In this document: piece by piece, positions 54,850 to 64,000 of the stretch | How the letters are laid out: every line of letters starts with the position of its first letter | How positions within the stretch are numbered: position 1 is the stretch's first letter | From: Sorex araneus | Taxonomy: Eukaryota > Chordata > Mammalia > Eulipotyphla > Soricidae | Length of the DNA stretch: 64,000 nucleotides | Reading direction: 5' to 3' | NCBI RefSeq assembly: GCF_027595985.1 | Contig: NC_073302.1 | Location: 171,604,034 to 171,668,033 of the forward strand | The notes under the pieces: generated by a model | Databases searched by the model: none | Told to the model about the DNA's origin: nothing | The model's input: the letters and a program-made list of their open reading frames with translations, nothing else | Made by a program: the position numbers and the translations under genes

Positions 54850-56520
54850 AAAGTAAACAGCGAAGCCGAACGATGCTGGGGGTTGAGGGGGGAGGGCGGA
54901 GGGGCCTGGTCCACGAGTCCCAGGCGTGAACGCGGGGGCGAAGGCAGGGATTGGAAGCGGATGTGCCAGGATCCGGAGGGGAGGCGCGGGAAGGTGGGGA
55001 ACTAGCATATTAGGAGCGTTTCTTCGAGCGTCCAGCCCACATCGGAGTGCCAAACAGCGAGGACCACCTACAAAAGCAACTTCGTGCACAGCCACCGACT
55101 CCATCTCCCCGCCGGGACGCGTGCGTCTCCAACTAACTTTGGCAACTCGCGGACCCGGAGCCGAGCCGCACCCGGCGCACCCCGCCTCGCCTGCACCCCG
55201 CTTTCCCGCGCCCTGCCCGCCGGCCCTCTGGGGGCACTCCCTTCCTCCCGCGGGCCAGGATGGAGGATCTCTTAAGCCCCTCCACTCCGTGGCCGGCACC
55301 CAACCTCTCCATCTCCGTGTGGACGGACTGGGGGCTCAATGCGACTGCGGGGCCGGGTTCCCCGAGCCCCGAGCCCCCAGCGCCGCGCCGCGCCCGCCTG
55401 GCCTGCCTGGGGGTCCTACTGCTGGTGGCGGTGGTCGGCAACGCCGCGGCGCTCTGCCGCCTGTGCGCGGGTCCCCGGCGCCGCCAGCTGGACTGCCTGC
55501 TGGTGCAGCTGGCGCTGGCCGACCTGGCGGCGTGCGGGGGCGCCGCGCTGTGGCCGCTGGCCTGGGAGCTGGGGACGCCGCGCGGGGTCCCGGGGGCGCC
55601 GGCGTGCGGCGCGTGGCGGCTGCTGCAGACCTGGGGCCGCGGCGCCTCGGCGCACCTGGTGGCGCTCATCGCGCTGGAGCGCGGCCGCGCCCTGCCGCCC
55701 GCCGCCCGCCCGCCGCTGCCCGCGCGCGCCCTGGCCGGCCTGGGCTGGCTGCTGGCGCTGCTGCTGGCGCTGCCCGCCGCCTTCGTGGCGCGGCCCGGGG
55801 CCGACGAGCGGCGCTGCCGCGGCGGCCTCGCGCCCCTGCCGCGCCGGCACCTGCAGCTCTACGCGCTCTACGAGGCCGCAACGGGCTTCGCGGCGCCGGC
55901 CGCCGTCATGGGCGTCGCGTGCGGCCGCCTGCTCCGCGCCTGGTGCCGGCAGCCGCCGCCCGTGCCCCCGGCCCCCGCGCTGCCCCGCGCCAAGCTGCGG
56001 AGCCTGCAGATGAGCCTGGCGCTGGCGCTGCTCTTCGTGGGCTGCGAGCTGCCCTACTGCGCCGCGCGCCTGGCGGCCTCCTGGGCGGCCGACGGGGACG
56101 GCGAGTACCTGGCCGGCGCGCTGCGCCTCGTCGGGCTGGCCAGCTGCGCGCTCGATCCTTTCGTCTACCTCTTCTTCCAGGTAGGCGACTGCCCGCTCGG
56201 GCGGAGGCTGCGGAGGCGCGTGGGCTCCTTCTGCTGCGCGCTCGAGGACGTCGCCGAGGACGACAGCGGGGTCCGCGGCCACCGGGCGCTCCACCGCCAC
56301 CGCTGGCCCCATCCCCATTACCACCACGCTCGGCGGGAGCAGCCCGAGCAGGCTCACCCGCGCCCACCCCCGCCGCGCCCGCGGACGCGGCCCTGCTCCT
56401 GCGAAAGCGCCTTCTAGGTGCCGGGCGGCAGGCGACGAGGCACCTGTCGCTCTGGCACAGCCCCGGGCACCGGGATCCGGCCGAGGGCCGGGAAGAGGAC
56501 GAGCCCCGTGGGCAGGAGTA
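54850..56520. promoter_or_regulatory. GPR150: CpG island covering GPR150 promoter and coding exon
   Basis: Abrupt rise in G+C and CpG from about 54,870, spanning the 5' UTR (CAT-free, many CCGCC/CCCGCC runs) and the whole exon. No TATA box is seen close to the start codon. Confidence 0.75.
55260..56417 (+). CDS. GPR150: Orphan G-protein-coupled receptor 150 (intronless)
   Basis: A single open frame of 385 residues with the seven-helix pattern: TM1 about 47-68 (Asn61), TM2 79-101 (LALADL, Asp88), TM3 122-141, TM4 157-177 (Trp163), TM5 198-222, TM6 250-270 (CELPY), TM7 284-307 (DPFVY). Cys116 and Cys186 are placed for the TM3-ECL2 disulfide. Asn15 and Asn27 are N-terminal sequons. The start MEDL and the C terminus RPCSCESAF match GPR150 as I remember it, and position after ARSK matches mammalian synteny. 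Human GPR150 is 434 residues; the difference lies mostly in shorter ECL2 and ICL3. TM3 ends ERG rather than DRY (human also lacks DRY), and TM7 has DPxxY instead of NPxxY. The ligand is unknown; distant relatives are the vasopressin/oxytocin-type receptors. Extreme GC content yields long shadow frames on both strands. Confidence 0.95.
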   Translation: MEDLLSPSTPWPAPNLSISVWTDWGLNATAGPGSPSPEPPAPRRARLACLGVLLLVAVVGNAAALCRLCAGPRRRQLDCLLVQLALADLAACGGAALWPLAWELGTPRGVPGAPACGAWRLLQTWGRGASAHLVALIALERGRALPPAARPPLPARALAGLGWLLALLLALPAAFVARPGADERRCRGGLAPLPRRHLQLYALYEAATGFAAPAAVMGVACGRLLRAWCRQPPPVPPAPALPRAKLRSLQMSLALALLFVGCELPYCAARLAASWAADGDGEYLAGALRLVGLASCALDPFVYLFFQVGDCPLGRRLRRRVGSFCCALEDVAEDDSGVRGHRALHRHRWPHPHYHHARREQPEQAHPRPPPPRPRTRPCSCESAF

Positions 56521-56990
56521 ATCTCGGAGAGCGACACTGGCTTCCTCTCCTCCACCTGTTACGTTTCTAAAGTTTACGTTTTCCCTGCGCTCTTCCAGTT
56601 TCTTCTTCCAGGTCCTCTCGCCTTTCCCCGTCTGGACCCTGGAGAGCAAGGCGTTGGGACGTTGTAAGAAATGAAAACGGTCGAAGAGTTACTTTCACGA
56701 TTCACTCTCAGCTCCCTCGGTGTTCTGGATAAGGTCATTTGCTTTAGCTAAATTGCCAGACTTCTGTTGTTGTGTTATCATCTGGTTTTGCTTAACTGTG
56801 ACTCATGGTTAAACCAAGTGTACCTTGGGGACCAGAGAATTTGTCTTTCTGTCTGGGAGGATACACCCTCCCCCACCTTGCTATCATCCCCTTCCAGAAG
56901 CTAAAAATTTGTAAGTGAAACTGTCAAAAATTGAATCATGCTGTCACAGCGGAACCAGTGTTTGTAAAATAAAAACAGCCCCCGCCCCAG
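56418..56990 (+). other. GPR150: GPR150 3' UTR, candidate poly(A) signal AATAAA at 56,968
   Basis: Unique sequence following the stop; AATAAA at 56,968-56,973 is the first good signal and is followed by C-rich then TT-rich sequence. Extent inferred. Confidence 0.45.
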
Positions 56991-57149
56991 CAATTAGTTC
57001 TTCCCTCACCCCCACACATGATAATGCGTTTTCTTAGAGAGAAATTAAAGTGCTTTTTTTTTTTTCTCTCCAGTTTAGCTTGCAATAGAAGCTGGGATTG
57101 GAGGAGAGAGAGACAGAAAAACTTCCCTTAGTTCTTTTCAAATATGCCA

Positions 57150-57299
57150 GTACAGCGAGTGGGATGCTTGCCTTGCCTGTGGCCAGGTTTGATTCTTGGC
57201 ATCCCATAGGGTCCCTTGAGCTCACCAGGAGTGATTCCTGAGTTCAGAGCCAGGAGTAACCCTCAGAACTGCCCTGTGTGACCCAAAAACAAAACAGAA
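57150..57299 (+). mobile_element. SOR SINE (+), 5' truncated
   Basis: AGTACAGCGAGTGGGATGC head remnant, complete 3' half. Confidence 0.8.
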
Positions 57300-58302
57300 G
57301 TTGCAGGGGGAGCCAGTTTCTGTGGCAAACTGTGCGGGTGCACATCCAGCCTCTAGGGCGCAGATGCTGTTCACAGGTGGAGTTTTAGTACATAAGAGCC
57401 AGCAAAATAGAGAACAGAAGCACCAAGGTAAGTGCATGTGGGCAGCACTCACTGTGCAGATGGAACCACCCGGATATGCAGCCAGGAACACAGCTACAAC
57501 CTCAGAATGTTGCATGCAAATATAAAACTCTAAAAAAAATGAGCACTGTCTGTTGGTATGGCTTGTAACCTCTTTCCCTTAAACACCTTTGATCCCTGAG
57601 AAAAGAAGCAGGATATGAGCACAATGTCTATAGCCAATGTATTTTGCCAGAGAATCTGGAAATATTCCATGAGAGTGTTTCCTGTGCATTCACAAATGCA
57701 GAACTAAGACACAGGAAGTTCCCTTGTAAAGCCAATGGGTTCAAAGGTCTCCTATGTTCCACCTAGTGTGATACATCCCAAACTCTGAGACAATGCTTGA
57801 CAGAGTGGGCACTCAATGCATCCTCAATACACAGGCTTTTTGTGTGTGTGGAGGCGGGAGATGCCACACCCACCAGCAAGGAGTAGGGTTTCTTACGTGA
57901 AGCAGGGAGAAAGAGAAGCAGCAACCTGGAGAAGAAAATTTACTGCTTCCCTCTGCCCACCCAGTCCCCCAGAAAAGGACCTGTAAATATAGGGCTGATG
58001 CATCTGCTATGAGCACTGCACAGTACAGACCTCATGTCCCACAGCCCCATGAGGCGGTTGTCAGATGGCACCTGGTTCCACTTGTTCTGCAAGGTGTGGG
58101 TCCCTGCACCTGGTTTCTCCAGGAGCCCTGGACTCAGCTGGAGCTCTTTGCAGGAAAGGAAAGCCAGCCCTAAATCTCAACCCCGCCCTTTGGGTCTACT
58201 GACTTTCCCTCACAGAAAGAACTTCAGAAGACAATAGTGAAGCAGACAAGTTTATTCAGGAAGTAGGGGAGGGGAGGAGAAAGGTAAATACAGATACATG
58301 GG

Positions 58303-58438
58303 AAGCTGGAGCAATAGTGTAGCGAGTAGGGCATTTGCCTTGCAAGCGGCTGACCTGGGTTCAATACCCAGCATCCCATATAATCCCTTGAGCATTCCTG
58401 TAGCGCCAGGAGTGACCCCTGAGCATCACTGAGTGTAA

Positions 58439-58498
<60 letters not shown>

Positions 58499-58500
58499 CA
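58303..58500 (+). mobile_element. SOR SINE (+), tail expanded to GA repeat
   Basis: GGAGCAATAGTGTAGCGAGT head; the end is replaced by the GA microsatellite at 58,441. Confidence 0.88.
58441..58495 (+). repeat. (GA)n microsatellite, about 27 units
   Basis: Perfect GA run in a SINE tail. Confidence 0.97.
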
Positions 58501-59104
58501 GGCAGATGTGAACCAAAAAGGCAAAACAAGGCTAAGAAAGTACAAACCTAACTGTAACCCACAGTTCTTTAATTTTTTAATTGTATAAAAGAAAGCACAC
58601 ACCTCAAGAGGAGATATGTGCAATTGTGCTCTAAAGTATTAAAGTATACACGCAAGAGATGCAAGCAAGTGGGCACTTCTGCTGAGTTAGTTTATATATG
58701 GTTTTCCCCACCAGACTGTTGCTAGGCTCGAAGGAGGAGAGGTTGGAGCAGCTGACAGTCTCCTTTAAATATTCTTTGCATGGCCTTTATTCCATGGTGG
58801 AGCCTCTCTTTCCAGGGTGTCCAGCCAACTCTCCGACCAAAACCTCTGTGCACCTGGTCTGCAATTCTGCATATCAACATTTTTCCAGGTTTCTGAGAAG
58901 GTTCTGTTGTGCCAGAGGCCCTCATAACACTGGGCTGGCTTGAGGATCCAGACAATGTTTTCCCTAACATACCAGCAGGGCCTCGATCTTCCAGCCTATA
59001 ACAAAATGATAAAAGGACAAGAGACATGTAGACTGCGATGCAAAGTCTCTGCATAACTCTCCAGAGAAAGAGTTGGGTCCACACTAGCTGAAATTGTGCT
59101 ATTG

Positions 59105-59170
59105 CAAAGGAAGGAGGGAAAGGGGGAAAGGGAAGTGAAAGGCAAAGGGAAAGGGGAAAGGAAGGGAGAA
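59105..59170 (+). repeat. GGGAAA-type purine repeat
   Basis: Imperfect AAGGGAAAG units, all purine on + over about 60 nt. Confidence 0.8.
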
Positions 59171-59201
59171 AAAAATGCAGTAGCACTCAAGAATCTTATT
59201 C

Positions 59202-59362
59202 GGGCACTGGAGCAATAGTACAGCAGGTAGGATGCTTACCTCACATGCAGCTGACCCAGTTCAATCCTCAGCATCCCTTGTGGTGCTCTGAGACCCCCAG
59301 GAGTGATTCTTAAGTACTAGCGGGTATGGCCCCAAAACAAGACAAATACAAACAAACAAAAA
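59202..59362 (+). mobile_element. SOR SINE (+), diverged
   Basis: ACTGGAGCAATAGTACAGCA head, (CAAA)n tail. Confidence 0.85.
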
Positions 59363-59384
59363 GGATTTTATTTTGTGGAAACAA

Positions 59385-59950
59385 ACATAGATGCCCTCAA
59401 ACAGATGACTGGATAAAAAAACTGTGGAACATATATACTGCAAATATTACTTGGCAGTAAGAAAAATGAAGTCATGCAATTTGCTATTATGTGGAGAGTA
59501 TCATGCTGAGTGGAGCTGTCAGAGGGACAGACGGAGAATTATCTCTCTCATATTCTGGGTACAAAGAAACAGAGAGGAATAACAAATGCCCAGAGGCAAT
59601 AGATACGAAGAGCATGAGAACTGGTGCTCCGCAGGAAGCTTGCTACAGAGAGGAGCAGGGGAGGGAGGCAAAGAGAGCAGGGAAGGGAACACTATGACCA
59701 TATAGAGGGAAGTGATTTCTGAAAGAGGTAAGGTGATATGCATGATGCCCTATCAGCAGCAGGATCATAAACCACAGTGCCTGAAAGAAAAAAGTGCCTG
59801 CTTTCAAGGCAGGCTGGGGGCAGGAGGGAAATATTGGTGGAGAGAAATGGACACTGGTGAAAGGACTGGTGTTGGGATATTATACACCAGAAGCCCAAAC
59901 ATGAATAATTTCATGCTTTGTAATTTGCAATGAGTAATAAATAAATATAA
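59385..59950 (+). mobile_element. L1 3' UTR (+)
   Basis: General L1 text (AACTGTGGAACATATATACT, AGTATCATGCTGAGTGGAGC) through GGAGAGAAATGGACACTGGT and AATAAATAAATA end. Confidence 0.7.
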
Positions 59951-60848
59951 GAATTTTATTCTGAACTGTAATAACTTTCAAATGGACTTAATGAGTTACT
60001 ACTGTTAGTACAAGCAAGTCCCTATGTATCAGTGTCTAGGAGGTGGAGTGGGGTAGTTTTATCCTTTCCCCTAACCCCATTTTAGTTTTCTAAGCTCTTC
60101 ATGTTGTATGACTACATATATTAATACTTTAGAGAGAAAAATTTCATTTTTTTCCTCATTCATTTTTTGCTAAATATATGCTCATCTTTAAGGATTTTAA
60201 TTTATTCAACTGTTTATTAGATTTAAGGTCAATAAACATTTGATGTGATTTTTTTAAAAATTCCAGATTATGTCAAAGCAAAAGAGAAGTTTTCATCAGA
60301 AGTACAAACTTTTATTGACATAAGCTGGGACCTAGTAGCAGCTCCATGTGCCAATAAAATAATCTGCAGTGACTAGCATATAATGTGGATTATAATAAAT
60401 TCAACTTATATTTTACTACCATATCAATAGAGATATCCACCAAAACTTGGCGTTTAATTTGTACTTGGACCAGAGAAAACAAAGAGATAAAAGGAAGTGA
60501 TCCCATGATATATTCTATAACCATCAAACTATACAGAACAGAAAACAAGAAATTTATATCGAAGGCAAATCCATTAATCTAGGTTTCTCAATATTTAAAA
60601 AGTTGGGGGCTACAGGAGGACAATTTATTTGGAATATTGTGGCTTGTGGACAAAGCTCTTTGAGTTACTTGAGGCCACCTTAAGATCAGATATTAGAAAG
60701 TCAGCATATTATAAATATGGATTGTGGTTTTCAGCCTTAAGCCAACACTGAAATCAACTGAGAGGTTAGGAAATAGATATTGATCCTTTCCTTTGATTTT
60801 TATTCATTGGTCTGGACATCATGACTTTTTAATTAAAATTTTTTTTTT

Positions 60849-61131
60849 GCCATTTTCTACACCTGGTGGTGCTCAAGGATTACTCTTGGCTCTGCACTGT
60901 GCACTCTCTCCGTGAAGCTAGGCGGCCATGTATTATGACTTAAATTAAATTTTATTTTATTTTATTGGTTTGGGGGCCACACCTGGTGATGCTCAGGAAT
61001 TACTCCTGGCTCTTTACTTAGGAGCTATTTTTGGCAGCACTCAGGGAACCATACGGGATATCAGGGATCCAACCCAGGTTGGCCGTGTGTAAGACAAACA
61101 CCCTCCCCGCTGTACTATCGTTGTGGTCCAA
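60849..61131 (-). mobile_element. Two SOR SINE copies (-), first truncated
   Basis: CTACACCTGGTGGTGCTCAA (60,857-60,935) and a fuller copy at 60,970-61,131 ending ACTATCGTTGTGGTCC. Confidence 0.75.
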
Positions 61132-61221
61132 CATCATATATTTTAATATTTACTTTCAGGTGCAATGACTCTTAGGTGTAGTAAGAGTTAGGAACCACTC
61201 CCTTACAAGATAGTCAAGGAT

Positions 61222-61408
61222 ATTTATATATGTTGTTCTGGGGTCATGCCCAGTGATGCTCAGGACTTACTCCTGACTCTGCATTCAGGGATCAGTCCTG
61301 GGGATGGGGTGGCGCTTCCAGAGAACTTGTGCAGTTCTCTGGGATCAAACCAGGATCAAGTGTGTGCAAGGAGAGCACTAACCTGCTGTACTATGATATC
61401 TCTGGCCA
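61222..61408 (-). mobile_element. SOR SINE (-), diverged
   Basis: GGGGTCATGCCCAGTGATGC to ATGATATCTCTGGCC. Confidence 0.75.
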
Positions 61409-61647
61409 GCAAAGACATTTTTGAAGAGTGTAAGACATTCATTTAACTGCAACTTTGAATAAGTGCTTTCCTTTTTTCTTTCTTAGAGAAGAATAAAGAG
61501 AAAAAAACATGAACTGCTAGTTCATAATTGAAAGTGAAACCTATATTTCCTGTAAGTCACAAAGTTTCTTTGGTTACAAGTTTTTGCCCATGTGTGCATA
61601 TTTTCATCTGGAGAAGTAGTTTTTATTTACATTAAAGACAACATACT

Positions 61648-61823
61648 GGGGCTGGAGCAATAGCACAGTGGGTAGGGCATTTGCCTTGCATGCGGCCGAC
61701 CCAGGTTCGATTCTCAGCATCCCATATGGTCCCCTGAGCACCGCCAGGAGTAATTCCTGAGTGCAAAGCCAGGAGTGACCCCTGTGCAATTGCCAGCTGT
61801 GACCCAGAAAGGAAAAAAAAAAG
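61648..61823 (+). mobile_element. SOR SINE (+), full length
   Basis: Near-consensus; AAGACAACATACT flanks both ends (target duplication). Confidence 0.95.
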
Positions 61824-62224
61824 ACAACATACTACATATAGCATCCTATATGTTGTTTTAGAATATAAATTACATAATGAAATTAGTTCTTTGAATATAT
61901 GACTACAAAGTAACTCCCACATATACGCTGCATTTTATCCATTCTCCCGCTGGTGATCACTTTGACTATTTTGTTGTGACAGAAACGAAAGGGGAACCAG
62001 CAGAGAGAGATTAGGAATATGACCCTAAGAAAAGAAATTATTGGTATGGGTTATCAACAAGTGTATGCCTAGGCTCAATCTGGTAACCTAGATGAATAAT
62101 CTAGATGACCGGGCACCATAAAGTAAACATCTCAACATCCTTATTGTTTTACCGGCTCATCTCCTTAAACGCAATACAGAAATGCTCACCATGCCTACTT
62201 GTGAACAATGTTTACGGGAGAGAT

Positions 62225-62365
62225 AGGGCAGAGAGCGCAGCACATGGGGTACTTGCCGTGCACGGGGCTGACAGTTTATGGAATGCCACCAGGAGTAATC
62301 CCTGAGCACAAAGTCAGGAGAAAACCCTGAGCACAGCCAGGTGTGACACCAAAACAAAATCAAGC
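62225..62365 (+). mobile_element. SOR-like SINE (+), degenerate
   Basis: GGGCAGAGAGCGCAGCACAT head, GCCAGGTGTGACACCAAAAC end. Confidence 0.65.
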
Positions 62366-62380
62366 ACAGTTTTTAAAGTG

Positions 62381-62543
62381 GGGGCTGGAGCGGTAGTACA
62401 GCAGGTAGGGCCTTTGCCTTGCACGTGACCGACCCGGGTTCGATTCCCAGCATACCATATGGTCTTCCGAGCATGGCCAGGAGTGCAAAGCCAGGAGTAA
62501 CCCCTGTGTATCAACGGGTGTGACCCAAAAAGCAGGAAAAAAA
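62381..62543 (+). mobile_element. SOR SINE (+), with internal deletion
   Basis: GGGGCTGGAGCGGTAGTACA head and intact B box; TAATTCCTGA segment missing. Confidence 0.9.
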
Positions 62544-62859
62544 AGTTATTAAAGGGGGAAAGGTTTCTGCCTTTCTCAGGAATCCATAACCTGGGAGCTT
62601 CCCTGTTCCCTTCCCTTAAATAAAAATCAATTTTCTGAATTGGGTCTCCAGTCCCTCCTTGAGGACAAGAACCTGAGCACCCAGGTTTGCTTTAACGTTT
62701 GCAAACAGCGTTCTTGCACCTGACTTCCAGACGAATCTCAAGAACTATTTCTTTAAGGCCAGTTTCTGGAAGTGGAGTCCCTGGGTGCCCGTAGAATTTG
62801 AATACGTGCGTAGGGCTATAAGCTAGTTTTTAAAAATAAACTGACATCAGCGGCGTCTC

Positions 62860-63480
62860 TCTAGAACGCGGAGAACCAGCGTGCAGGTGCAGGCCGGTGG
62901 GGGACGGGGGCGGACCGGTCGGGGGGGCGGGGCGGCGGCGAGCGAGGCGGGCCTTCGGGGGCGGGACAATCGGGGGCGTGGCCTGTCGGGGCGGGGCAGA
63001 CCTGTCGGGGACGGGGCCGGTCGGGGGCGGGGCGGGGCTGTCGAGGGCGGGGCCGGTCGGGGGGGCGGGGCCGGTTGGAGGTTGGGGGCAGGGCTGGCCG
63101 GTGAGTAGGCGGGCCGGGCGAGGGTCGGGCGGGGCGGGGCCGGATCACGTGGGCCTCTCGGCCCCGCCCCCGGCTCGCGGTGGTTCCGGCGAGGTGGCGC
63201 CGCGGGCTGGCTCGCAGTTGGCGGCGGCGGCGCGGGGCTCGGAGGACGGTGAGTGCGGCTCCCATGGCTTCCGCCCGCCCGGGGAGGGCTTCCGGTGGCG
63301 GGATGCGCGGGCGCTGACCGCGGGGCTCTTCGGGCAGCCCGACCCTCCCGGCGCCGGCCAGCCGCAAGCGGAGCTGCCGAGGCGCGTTTCCCGCGACCCC
63401 CTTTCCCCGAGAGCTCTCCGCCGGGTGGGTGAGCGTCTCCACCCGACCCTGCCGGGCGCTGACCCGGGCCACCCCACTGC
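62860..63480 (+). promoter_or_regulatory. RFESD: CpG island promoter, probably RFESD
   Basis: Dense GC boxes (GGGGCGGGG and variants, 62,930-63,140) and a perfect E-box CACGTG at 63,146-63,151. Identification rests on synteny: RFESD is the next gene after GPR150 in human. Repeated CGGGGCGGGGCCGGT blocks make part of it a short GC-rich tandem array. Confidence 0.6.
63155..63248 (+). other. RFESD: Candidate non-coding first exon of RFESD, donor GTGAGT at 63,249
   Basis: Sequence after the E-box ends in GGAGGACG|GTGAGTGCGG, a strong 5' splice site in a promoter context. RFESD (Rieske Fe-S domain protein) begins with a non-coding exon in human, and no coding start is evident here. The transcription start is not determined; the exon start given is a guess. 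Confidence 0.45.
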
Positions 63481-63930
63481 TACCGAGCACTGATCCCCCG
63501 AGTCCACCCCACCCCGCCCTCTGCCGAGCGCTGACCCCGCGTCCACCCCACCGTCTGCCGATCTCAGACCCGAGTCCACTCCACCTCTGCCTCTGCCCAT
63601 TGCTGCCCCGAATCCACCCCACCCAGCCCTCTGCCGAGCCCAGACCCGAGTCCAGCCCAGCGCCTGCAGAGCGCAGACCCCGAGTCCACCCACCGTCTGT
63701 CGAGCACGGATTCCCCGAGTTCACCACACCGTCTGTCAAGCGCAGACCTGAGTCCACCCCACCATCTGCCGAGCACTGATTCCCCCAGGCCACCCCAGCG
63801 CCTGCTGGGTGCAGACCCCGAGACCACCCCAGCGACTGCAGGGCGCAAGCCTGAGTCCACCCCACCGCCTGCCGAGCACTGATCCCCGAGTCCACCCCAC
63901 CGTATGTAGAGCGCTGACTCCGAGGCCACC
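63425..63930 (+). repeat. Minisatellite, unit about 36 bp (GAGCACTGATCCCCGAGTCC core)
   Basis: About 13 diverged tandem units alternating CCGAGTCCACCCCACCG with TCTGCCGAGC(A/G)C(T/A)GA. It lies in the presumed first intron of RFESD, just 3' of the CpG island. Long frames on the - strand over 62,861-63,929 are artefacts of this array. Confidence 0.85.
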
Positions 63931-64000
63931 CCAGCCAGCCGTCTGCCTTCTCTGCCGCGTTCCTCTGCTCCCCGCTTCCCTGTGGCCCCTCCGGACCGCG

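Larger units (their letters stand above)
42221..54850. other. Intergenic region between ARSK and GPR150
   Basis: Repeats as listed. 42,640-43,100, 43,770-44,490, 45,730-46,420, 50,180-51,189, 51,332-52,540, 52,740-53,580 and 53,822-54,850 show no coding region or named repeat; 54,240-54,720 looks repeat-free and might hold regulatory sequence. Confidence 0.6.
56991..62859. other. Intergenic region between GPR150 and the RFESD promoter
   Basis: SINEs, one L1 3' end and simple repeats. 57,300-58,300, 58,500-59,105, 59,950-60,849, 61,823-62,225 and 62,543-62,860 contain nothing recognisable. Confidence 0.6.

Noticed and set aside
54926-56649. 531-codon + frame and 379- and 247-codon - frames over GPR150
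   Set aside because: Shadow frames from extreme GC; low-complexity Ala/Arg/Gly/Pro content, no family features.
60240-60600. Possible retrocopied gene (frame 60,385-60,582)
   Set aside because: Short, AT-rich, no recognisable domain, no poly(A) or flanking duplication.
62861-63929. 344-codon - strand frame and smaller frames over the RFESD CpG island
   Set aside because: Created by tandem repeats of the minisatellite and GC boxes; repetitive Gly/Trp/Ser text without homology.

Overview
The window is nuclear DNA from a placental mammal. It has split genes with GT-AG introns, CpG-island promoters and dense interspersed repeats. One tRNA-derived SINE with A- and B-box motifs occurs more than 70 times. 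I recognise it from memory as the SOR-type SINE of shrews, so a shrew (probably Sorex) is the most likely source. The gene order ARSK - GPR150 - candidate RFESD promoter matches the human 5q15 block SKIC3(TTC37) - ARSK - GPR150 - RFESD - SPATA9.

Layout. 1-5,900: repeat-rich non-coding DNA with no exon I can defend, expected by synteny to be 5' intronic or flanking sequence of SKIC3, which would run leftwards. It holds SINEs and an old ERV LTR. 5,900-6,960: CpG island and probable bidirectional promoter, with NRF1-like, CLEAR (TFEB/TFE3) and inverted CCAAT motifs within 70 bp, then a GC-rich 15-bp minisatellite and ARSK exon 1. 6,784-41,102: the complete eight-exon ARSK gene on the + strand. 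It has an intact 547-residue frame, and all splice sites and phases agree. Its introns are packed with SOR SINEs, L1 3' ends and one nearly full-length RTE retrotransposon in intron 5. 41,103-54,850: ARSK 3' flank and repeat-rich intergenic DNA. 54,850-56,980: CpG-rich, intronless orphan receptor GPR150 (385 residues). 57,000-62,850: intergenic repeats. 62,860-64,000: a third CpG island with GC boxes, an E-box and a candidate non-coding first exon of RFESD with a strong donor at 63,249, then a minisatellite of about 36-bp units.

Genes. ARSK is a lysosomal sulfatase (glucuronate-2-sulfatase of heparan and chondroitin sulfate breakdown). The CLEAR-like motif in its promoter fits lysosomal co-regulation. 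GPR150 is an orphan class A GPCR. RFESD encodes a small Rieske Fe-S protein; only its presumed promoter and first exon lie here. I see no functional link among the three beyond conserved synteny.

The most unusual material is in the mobile elements. (1) An RTE-clade retrotransposon at 21,867-24,839 has an inverted 5' two-thirds, a short overlap at the inversion point and an 11-bp target-site duplication, the hallmarks of twin priming. (2) A second SINE family joins a SOR tRNA-like head to a body and tail homologous to the 3' end of that RTE. A related short element joins the RTE 5' and 3' ends, a parallel to ruminant BovB / Bov-A / Bov-tA. (3) A 427-bp insert in the ARSK 3' UTR looks like an LTR-initiated read-through transcript that was retroposed, bringing a ready-made poly(A) signal within 90 nt of the ARSK stop. 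Coordinates of repeats are approximate to about 5-20 bp; exon boundaries were derived base by base.
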